A stretch of DNA of 64,000 bases from contig NW_003314267.1 in assembly GCF_000143415.4 (NCBI RefSeq), positions 703,394 through 767,393 on the forward strand. Direction: 5' to 3'. The DNA is from Selaginella moellendorffii. Taxonomy: Eukaryota; Streptophyta; Lycopodiopsida; Selaginellales; Selaginellaceae. The notes beneath the pieces were generated by a model. It worked only from the letters and a program-made list of their open reading frames with translations, was not told the DNA's origin and did no database searches. Position 1 is the first letter of the stretch. The number at the start of each line of letters is the position of its first letter. Below, in pieces: positions 54,880 to 64,000 of the stretch. Both the position numbers and the translations under genes were made by a program.

Positions 54880-55155
54880 TTACCTGAAATGTTGCTCGGG
54901 TAGAGGGTATATCCGTGTTTAAGTGTCAGGCGTGGATTCGGGTCTCTTTCAAAAGACGCTGGTGCAAGAGGACGCATCGCTCTTAGCAGGCCCCAAAGAA
55001 TCGTGGCTGAGGCTGTAGGAACCGATGGACTTGGATTTCGGATTGGAAGGCGCTGGCTTGGCACTCTCGGCAGCAGCTGGCGTTATTAGTCCTCGGAAAG
55101 AATCTAGCCTACCGGATCAAGAAAGCGCCAAGAAACGCTCGCAGAGCGCTCAGGA
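54880..55155 (-). pseudogene. Decayed 5' fragment of the coiled-coil protein gene
   Basis: The minus strand matches about 45,655-46,075 (GAGCGCTCTGCGAGCGTTTC, CAGCGCCTTCCA, TTCCGAAATCCAA, CGATTCTTTGGGG, GAGCAACATT). Non-coding leader sequence including the splice-donor area (GATTCTTTCCGAG) is retained, so it is a DNA-level copy, not a retrocopy. Deletions and stops are present. It joins the cysteine-rich pseudogene directly at about 54,870. Confidence 0.75.
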
Positions 55156-55753
55156 TCGATGTGCTTGGCTTTCAAACAATAACGGTTACATGACAACGAA
55201 CGCCTGCCAGCGGGGCGCGGGCAGCACGCGGCAGGGGATTTTCCATGCTTTCGTTTCTTTTAGAAGTGTTTGGACGTAAGAATTTGGTCATTCCGGGCAT
55301 GTTTCTCAAAATTTCAGTATCACAAACATCTCATCAATTCAATAGAACGATTCAGTTTCTTCTTAGTTGACTATGGTTTGCTCTACAATCAACCAAGACA
55401 CTTCTACATCCACCAGATTCATTGTTTTGCCATTGTGTTTTTATTAATTTGCCATTTTCTTGGATATAACTTGTTTTTTAGCTTCTTTTTCTTCTTTGTT
55501 TTGCTATGGTGTTCTTGGATATCTTCTTCTTTGATTTGTACATGATTCTTCTTTAGTGCTGGTTTCTTGTAAGATAGCCAATTTAAGTGCTTTTGTTTGT
55601 CCTTTTTACATTATTTCAATCCATATGAATCTTTGGATTGCATGGCTTGGTCTTTTGTTTCATTTTCTATTTTCTTGCAGACTAGCAAACTGGGACTGGC
55701 TCATGACTTAGATTCCAAACTAAATAGATCCAAAAAAACTAAGTGGTTAATAT

Positions 55754-55814
<61 letters not shown>

Positions 55815-55828
55815 GTCTGTCTGTCTGT
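55754..55828. repeat. CT microsatellite followed by GTCT repeat
   Basis: About 28 CT units (55,754-55,810) continue into five GTCT units. Confidence 0.95.
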
Positions 55829-55829
55829 G

Positions 55830-58800
55830 TTTCTGCTGCAACGAGTTATCAGTCATTCCTTAGATCACTGGATCGCTCATTGCAGCAAACGAGCATGATC
55901 CAGCAGCCTGCAGCAGCCATAGCACTAACAACATTGGGACTGAAAACGAAGTAATTTATGAGAAATTAGGGTATCATCTTCTTTTGTGGAAGACAAAACG
56001 GGGCATCTTCCACATTCCAGACAAGATCATGAATGCTGGAGTAGATCTTCCATTTGACAATCCAAGTTCACTTTTCTACTACATTTGGGACCACACTCTG
56101 AGGGAAGGAAAATTCGGGATCCTAGAGGCTAGATTCGGAGACTCCAGATAGATTCAACATCATATCAGCACTAGTTAGTTGATCTATCTGGGATTTCCAT
56201 GAACTGCCTGGATGTTGAGGGGGATGGTGTGATCTTAGATTGGCATCAAGAACTTGGTTTGAGGTCCAAACTTTGAAGGAACAGTTTCAAAAGTTTTGTG
56301 CTTTTTCATCCAGCCAACAGAAACCAAAAGCAATGGCAGCTCTAGTGGGAAGAGGTGTTCTTGATGCTCACACAGTGGCAATTTTGCCTAAATTCTAACA
56401 AAGACCCCTGTCTTCATGTGAAAAGAATCAAATTATTCGTGTCATAGCTCAGTGTGACACAACAATAAGTAGTAAATCTTGCTTCTCTAATGAAGTTCTT
56501 TCTAATGCAATTCAAAGTGCTATAAAGAAAACACAATGTCATGGCCAAACTTGATCTCTTGAGACAACAGCTGAATGAATCACTTCACCAGTTCAATTAG
56601 TGTTTCCAGACATACATTTGCAAATGCAATGACTGAGGTAGATTCCATGAGCCTTCAAGTTGTCTGTACGTATGTCGATGCACTTCATCTCGACTTTGCT
56701 TGTAAAGTTCATTGAAAGGAGCTGGTCATTATAGAACTTGCAATTAGTGAGGCCGAAGCACAAGAACAAAAGTATCTTATCAAGATGGGAGCTACCTTGT
56801 TTGCTTGTGAAATTCTTTTCCACTGCTGAATATATGTATGCAAGACATTACCAAGATGATTCCAACCGTACTCACCACTATTAGTGAAGGGCATAAATGT
56901 CTGACTGAAAAATTGATGTTTGCTACTCTCAAACATGATCCCATACCAATTCATTCCTTGCTGGCAACTTCAATAGATGCTCCACTTGTCCTGCCAAGTT
57001 GTACAATGGGAGTTCCATCTCCTCCTATGCTCCCAATATATCAAGCGGGAAGTTACTTTTGACCAGAAGGGCAAGAAAGAGGAAACAATACAGATTATTG
57101 TATGGTCTTTCCTTCTATATACACTCCTCAAGCACCATGGCAATTTGCTTTGTTTGCTACTTCTATGCCACCTTGGTAACCACTGGGAACTCAATCTTTT
57201 CACCAGCAGCCATCAATGTCTTATTTCTACTGGGGCAAACCTGAACACATGGAAGAGTGATGCTTTATAAAACAACATGTTGCTCAAACTTGTAGATTTG
57301 TTTAGTGACTACGAACCTAAGGATTTGCTTTCATCAGGGGTTCTCATTGCCATACGTACTCAATGCACCGATGCAAATGAAACTTTTCAACAACTACAAC
57401 TGTCTCATTGCCATCAGATTGCAACTCTAAGTGCTCAGTCCAACCACTTTTACATCTGATGGTGTTGTGCCGTATTCTCTCTTCAATAACCTCAAGTCCC
57501 TGAAATCAATGACTTTTATAGCTCAAATTCTTTAAATAACTCCTTGAACTTTCAACAGCTATTCTTGACCTATGACAAGAAATTAGAATACATGTGATGG
57601 ATCCTAGAATACATGTGGTGGTTAATCCATCATCTGCTAAAAATTGAAATTTGCTATTTCTACAAAAACCTACTTAATCCTAAAAACCTTTGCTCCAATG
57701 GGATTTATCAAAAATGTGATTAGTGTTCTAGTGGTTGAGTTCCCATAAGAAGATTGAAACAATCGGTCATACTCCCTACTCTTAGGATGTAAGGAGTCTC
57801 AGCTCATATGGATTGGGATTATTGTTAAATGAACATTTCAGTTGGAGGCAATTAACCTCTTCTTTACAATATAGTAGATTGCAAGAAAAATTTCAACAAT
57901 TCTTTATGTGAGGTAACAGTTGATACACCACAAAAGGATTTCTCTTCCTTTTGATGAATGAAACTTGTGATAAAAAAAATTCCATCTTTTGTAAAAGGTG
58001 ATGAGTTCAATATAGTAAACCTTTGCTTTGATGTTCTATCTGAAATAAGAAATATCCTCATTTCACTAATGTATTATATGCTTTATTGAGAAATATCACT
58101 TCAAATCATTATCAACTATTTTGTGATGGTGATATTCATGGCTTCTTGATCATGATAATATTAGAGTAGTTTTACTTTGATTTATGGGCCAAGTTATATT
58201 TTCTTTATCATTTATTCACCTCTTCCAATGATGTCAAATATCACACTATAATTATTGTTTCTCAATGGGCTTATAATCATTATGTTTACACTTACATATG
58301 AGGTCAAATTTGCAGTTTCTAGTATGTCAAGTTTTATAAAATTATCAACCACTAACTTCAATTTCTTCTTTGATGTTGCTTTAACAATTTAATCTCTAGT
58401 ATATTATCCTACATGGTCATGGATGCTTTAGCAAAGTAGGGTCTTTAGATGCTAGTTACTTTTGACACTATCAAAGAAACAATATTGTCTTCATCTAATA
58501 AAGTAACCTTTGTCAATATCCTTCAGATTCATGTGGATGTCCCAATCTCCATGTGTATAAAACAATTGGTTAAAGACTTGGAGTTGGAAAATGTCATTAA
58601 TCAATACTAAATATAAGAATCAATGCACTACAATTATATTAAGCCATATATTGTGTAAATTAGTAAGCTTTTTTGCTTTTTGGTCCTAATAGTGTTTATA
58701 GAGAAATCATTTTTATAGCATTAATGAATATAGGGTTAAATTAAATGGCCTTCATAACACTCTTTATAGCATTTATTGCTTTTGATACAACAAATAAAAT

Positions 58801-61399
58801 ACTATAAAATACCATCAAAATTAAGTGAAGGGTAAGAGAAATAATCTTTAGTACTCACTTATAAACAATATTTAAATAAAATATTATACTAAACTATAAA
58901 CTATATGTATATTTTCAGATTTCATTTATATTTAGCAAATAAAAATAAAATTTTTATTTTTATTGTACTTATTAACATTGTATATTTTAGTGAGGGTGGA
59001 AATATAGACTCTATATTTTTATATTGGAATAGATTGAAGCAATACAAGAAAAAAATTGTATTATGTCAAAATAGAAATTTATCTTTAAAAAGTAAAGAAA
59101 TTTCTATATTACATCAAATAAGCATTTTAAATCTACCAATAGAAATCTGGTTAAAATTTAAAAAACTCAAATAATAATAAGTCAGATATTCATAGTTTAA
59201 ATATATGCATCTAAACACCCAAAAGATTATCTAAAAACAATTAAAATCCAGCTATCTATACAAATGAATAACAAGAAAGATATTCAAATTTAAACTTATC
59301 TTAATATTTACTGAATTAAATATGTTGTATGACAAAATAATCTTGTGCAACAATCTTTGACACTAATCAATAATTAATAAATATTACTTATTTCTTAAAA
59401 TATTTAATTTATTAAGTAGACAATTATTTGTACTTATATTGAGTGATGTGATTTAAAGGAAAAAATTCTTAAAACTACAAAAGGAAAAATTAATGAGATG
59501 TAAAAAGTTTATAGAGAGCTTAAATTTTATTATGCTGAAAGTGCTATCACTAGCTTGTCTTAAATCGTATTTTGTAGAAAGGTCCAACCTACTCAAACTT
59601 GAGACATTATACGAAGGGGACTCAGGTGTCAAGCAACAATAAGTTGACCTTAATCGTTTTTATGTTGTAATGTGAATTTCTCATTCTATTTACATTCATT
59701 TTGAGTTTGCTATTATTTAGATCAATTCGCATAACTTTAACATTTTAGGCGAGCTTGATAATACTGTAATAATAACATATGGAGAAAGTAAGCTTCATAA
59801 TGATGACTTCCTAAACATGATTTTTCAGGTATTCTAAAGCATGTGACTTCTAAAACATGACCAAGAGGATGTATATTCTGATCCACTGCTATAAGTTTGT
59901 AAAAGAGCATTGGACTTAATGATGAGTGTATTACAATCTTTTATATAAATAACTAATTGTTAAAGTTGTAAATTTATCAATCATACATAATTTTAATGAC
60001 AATCTATTTTTTTATAAGAATGACATACATATAAAGGTTTGTAATTTTATATAGTAATTTGATTTTAATATACATCATAACAATACAAATATTACTAACA
60101 AAAACAAATGATTTTAATATCAACTCCATAGATTTATCCATCCATTGTATAACCCTAGAAAAATAAGATGTCTTTAATTTTTTTCAGTGGTTCTAGAAGT
60201 TTATTTCTTGAACAATGGCCATTATGTGCTAAGATAAAATATGATAAATTATATAACATAAAGATTAAAACCAAACATAAAATATAAGAAACTAGTTAAT
60301 AGAATAATAAGTTTTCAACCTTTAATCAATATATTTGATTTTTTTTCTATCTAAATGCAAAGTTGCAAGAAAACTATAAATATTAAGCTTTATATAGGCT
60401 TAGAGTGTATAATTTTGTTTTAGCTTTAGTGCTTTATATAGTAAAAAACAATGAAAATATTATTATTTTTACATTCATTAAAATCTTATTCTTATAAATA
60501 TTCTATTTAAGTCTCATTTCCTAGGTTTATGTTTTGTTTATAGCATGTGAGTAAGGAGGAATGAAAGAACAAGTGGTTTAAAAATAATTTCAATCAAGTT
60601 AGAAACACAATAGACATAAGATTTGAACATAGAAGTGGGAAAAAACAAAATCCTCAAACTAAGAAATGCTACTCTTTGACAAAAATGTTTTGCAATGATT
60701 TTTTCTAAATAAAAAGTTTTCTTAGAGTTATTACAAGTTATGAGCATGTTCTAACCATAAGGATGTGGCACAAATAACAATAGAACAACAATAAACATAT
60801 CAACAAAGGCATGATGTGATAATGATTCATATAAATAATAACGATAAGAATTAAATAGTAATTTTGTATTGTTGAACTCATCCTTGATATTTACAAATTA
60901 TGTTCAGTCTGATAGAGATACCACTCATCATATAACATCAGGTCATTTGTTTTTTCAGCAAATAAACCATAGGTATGTATAACTAATGGTGAGGCATTGA
61001 GAATAACAACTTTTAAAAAGATTTTTATTCTTACTTTACTATGTAGGATAATTAATTTTTTATTTGTCCCAAAGTTTTCTAGACACATTTTTCCATTTTT
61101 AAACTTGCAAAGGATGGAGTTTATGCATACATAGGTAATAATCAGATGATCAAACAATAATAAATTTTATTTATAGACACATATATATTGCTCAAGCTAT
61201 TCCAAAGAATGGACTTTTTTTTCTTCCTCTAATCTTTATTAGTGCTAATATTGCCTCATTGTCTAACAATTTGACTCTATAACTTTGGCATTAAAGACTG
61301 GCATATGCAAGCAATTAATGGGCCAAAGGCACTTTCACATCACATACTATATTTGAAAGGATCAAATACAAACATATGAGGATTGTCCAATATAAAGAA
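55830..61399. other. AT-rich region with decayed sequence, no supported gene
   Basis: An open stretch at about 55,935-56,150 (KRGIFHIPDKIMNAGVDLPF, then FYYIWDHTLREGKFGILEAR) looks protein-derived but I cannot place it. The 56,600-57,480 stretch has short frames broken by stops. From 57,500 to 61,400 the sequence is strongly AT-rich; nothing recognisable. Confidence 0.35.
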
Positions 61400-64000
61400 A
61401 AAGCTACTTTTAAAAAAGGTCACATATTTGGGGAACCTCTCCATATAAATCTTTGCATGGAGTTTGTTAGTTCTTACTAATAGTGGACAACTTTAGTCAC
61501 ATCATTATGGTTTCTTTCCTTAAACAGAAATCAGATGCACTAAAAGCATTTCATGATTAGATCTAGATAAAAGAAAAAGAACTTGATTGATTAATTCACA
61601 TGCGTAGAGTAGATGATGGCTGGGACTTTTCTTAGCAAAATTTAAGACTATCCTAGCTTCACGAAGAATTTCACTCTAGATCTCAGCACTATAAAAACAT
61701 GGCTAGAATGGGCTTGTGGAGAGGAAAATGCTCATAGTTCTTGATATATCCCATGTGATGTTAAATCCTGTGAACACAATTGTTCATATCCAAAACATTC
61801 TTCCCCCCAAGGCAACTTTGAATAAGACACCAAAGGAACTCTAGAATGGTAATAAACCTACACTTTCACTTTTATGGGTGTTTGGTTGTATTGGATACTT
61901 ATAAGTCTCAAATAAAGAATACAGAACAAAGTGGCAAGATCGCTCCATAAGATGTATTATGCTTTGTTACAGTGATACTATCAAAGGTGAATACCACATA
62001 TGGATTTTCAAATAGAAAGAGGTTTTAGTATGCAGGATGGTGTTCTTCAAAGAAATGATTCTAGCATATTCAGTTTCCTCAACAAACAAAATCACCAACT
62101 CTAATTATATTTCACCTTCAAGTCTAACCAAATAGCTTCATGGATGCAATGAATTTCCTAGTACAAAAACATCACTATCACCTTATAGACTGCCACTTCT
62201 TTTAGAACCTCCACCAAAAATCCCACCACTACTGCTGGAGGATATACACTTGGACAACTCCATCATTGAAGGTCATTTACAAATTGGTTTTATGATCGTG
62301 AATGCAGAAAGTACACCAGTTTCTAAAGATGCTCCCGAGTGACAAAATGAAGTTGACAGTGATAGCACAGCTCTAGATCCCACACCTCGACATTCAACAT
62401 GAGCATAGAAGCCTACACAAGCAATTCTATATTCTCATGCATATGCAGCATGGGTACAACGTTTTCATTAGTAAGCCACGATGAGAGCCAAATACACTAC
62501 TCGGTTAGAGAACAATTCTAGGATATTAGTTCTTCCCAAAGAAGTACGTACAGGATTAGCAATTGTGCCATGCAAATAGGTCCACAAACTCAAGTACCAA
62601 GAGACAGATGAGATAGAACGGTATAAAGCACATCTAGTAGCTAAAGGATACAAACAATATGTAGAGATTGATTACCATGAGATTTTCTCACATGTAGTCA
62701 AGATGTTTTTTATATGCAATTGCTAATCCCTTGAATCTGGGCTTAGAGCAGATGGCTATGAAGAATGCATTTTTAAATGGGGAACTTGAACGACTGGTGT
62801 ACATGCATACCACCATGTTTTGAAGTACGAGGAAAAAAACACTATATGTGCGAACTTAAGAGAAAACTTAAGCAATCTCCTAGGATATGGCACAATACAT
62901 TGAATAAATTCTTTTTGACGCTTGGTTTTTCCAGCACAGAAGTAGATTAGAACCTCTACCATTATATTCATGATTCCTTTCTAATTCTGGTCTGTGTCTA
63001 TGTTGATCGTATAGTGGCAGGGAAGACAGAAATTTTAGCATGGCTTAAGGCACAATTATCTCAGAAAGTAAGGATGAAACTTGGGTAAGCTTTCATTCTG
63101 CCTTGCCACAAAATACTACGTGTTCATCAACATATATATATTGTAAACTTTGTAAAAAAGTATCAATAGCTTTTTACACAGCACAATGCTCCTACACTTG
63201 CACTACAATGCTACAAATTATCAAAAGTACATGCTTCACATTTTGAGGGTGAAAAGCAGGAGATGGCAATGCTACCATACCAGAATATAGTTGGAGCACT
63301 CATATACTTAGCCACAGCAAGCTGTCGCGACATAGCAGCAGTAGTCTCTCAAGTATGCCAGTTCATGCAAGATCCAGGGAAGCATGATTGGTATGTGGTG
63401 GAGTGTATCTTCAACGATGTGAAGCAAACAGCAACACTCTACATTGAGTACAAGAGCACAACATCTGGGGAAATTGGATCAGAAGGTGTGATACCTCATG
63501 GTATGGTGGATGCAGATCTGGCAGGAGATCTTGATGATTGATGATTTACAACCAGGTACATTTTTAAGTTTTCTTATCGTGGCACAGTCAGAAGCAAAGA
63601 ATGGTCGCATTATCCACATGTGAGGCAGAGTACAATGCTGTGACAGAAGCAGTGAAGGAAGCACTCTGGATTTGGAGGTTAGTCCGGGATATTGTTTTGT
63701 CGAAGGCAACACAGTGTGTCTACAGGCAGTACACCACCGCAAACAAGCATTTCAACATGCTCCATTACTTCATTCAGGAGTGAGTTGAACAAGAGGAGAT
63801 CTTACTAAAGCACATATCAACAACCAATATGGTTGCTGATCTACTCACAAAAACTATTTTTCCTATCCAACAGTTCGCGAGACTTCGATCCAAGCTAGGC
63901 TACATCAGCCAAGGGGGAGTAAGAAGCATGCGATCAGACCTTCAACCAGAATCTGATCGAAGGGGAGTGTTGGAGTAGGACCGTGATCGAAGGCAAGACT
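61400..64000 (+). mobile_element. Decayed Ty1/copia retrotransposon, 3' part
   Basis: Plus-strand order: integrase remnants at 61,480-62,060 (IIMVSFLKQKSDALKAFHD; TPKELWNGNKPTLSLLWVFG), reverse transcriptase at 62,540-63,100 (ERYKAHLVAKGYKQYVEIDY, HEIFSHVVK; VYVDRIVAGK), RNase H at 63,260-63,850 (MLPYQNIVGALIYLATAS, DADLAGDLDD, MVALSTCEAEYNAVTEAVKE, NMVADLLTK). Integrase before RT marks Ty1/copia. Stops and frameshifts are frequent. The polypurine tract (CGAAGGGGAG) and the first 33 bp of the 3' LTR end the window. The 5' LTR was not found. Confidence 0.8.
63968..64000 (+). repeat. Start of the copia 3' LTR (cut by the window edge)
   Basis: Follows the polypurine tract and begins TGTTGGAGTAGGAC, the TGTTGG start common in copia LTRs. 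Confidence 0.6.

Overview
The window looks like nuclear DNA of a lycophyte, most likely Selaginella (S. moellendorffii type). This is inferred from very short introns (mostly about 45-65 bp), closely packed plant genes with a chloroplast-division factor and large plant organelle PPR genes, and decayed Ty3/gypsy and Ty1/copia elements. All gene models were built by hand from reading frames, splice sites and exon phases. No database search was possible.

Layout. Positions 1-9,500 are gene-rich: the edge of a CHZ-type histone-chaperone gene, an ARC3-like FtsZ/MORN chloroplast-division gene (minus), a divergent PPR gene, a decayed tRNA-Ile and a membrane-anchored methyltransferase. Positions 9,500-28,100 are an AT-rich repeat zone. 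It holds two dead spherulin-4 (spherulation-specific family 4) genes, one split by a MITE, and a decayed gypsy element (13,056-24,170) with paired LTRs. That element is interrupted by a 6-kb block without recognisable genes and by a 100-N gap. Positions 28,100-54,500 are a second gene island: TPR, PPR, Rubisco-LSMT-like SET methyltransferase, a PEBP-like gene with two frameshifts, CGI-121 (KEOPS), two convergent CASP-like genes, an SCA7/SGF73-type SAGA gene with one in-frame TAG, tRNA-Gln, EAF7/MRGBP (NuA4), a two-module cysteine-rich secreted protein, a mitochondrial-type TPR protein, a coiled-coil protein, organellar ribosomal protein S16, a phytosulfokine-receptor-like kinase and a cathepsin B. 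Positions 54,550-55,160 hold an inverted chimeric pseudogene that joins pieces of two genes located 9-12 kb upstream. Positions 55,200-64,000 are AT-rich and end in a decayed copia element whose 3' LTR starts at the window edge.

The genes do not form an operon or one pathway. Recurring themes are organelle function (ARC3, two PPRs, S16, LSMT-like, mitochondrial-type TPR) and chromatin or tRNA complexes (CHZ, SCA7/SAGA, EAF7/NuA4, KEOPS). The most unusual content is the set of decayed or rearranged copies: spherulin-4 pseudogenes, the chimeric gene-fragment copy, a stray copy of the LSMT 3' end, and two nearly intact genes each damaged by only one or two lesions.
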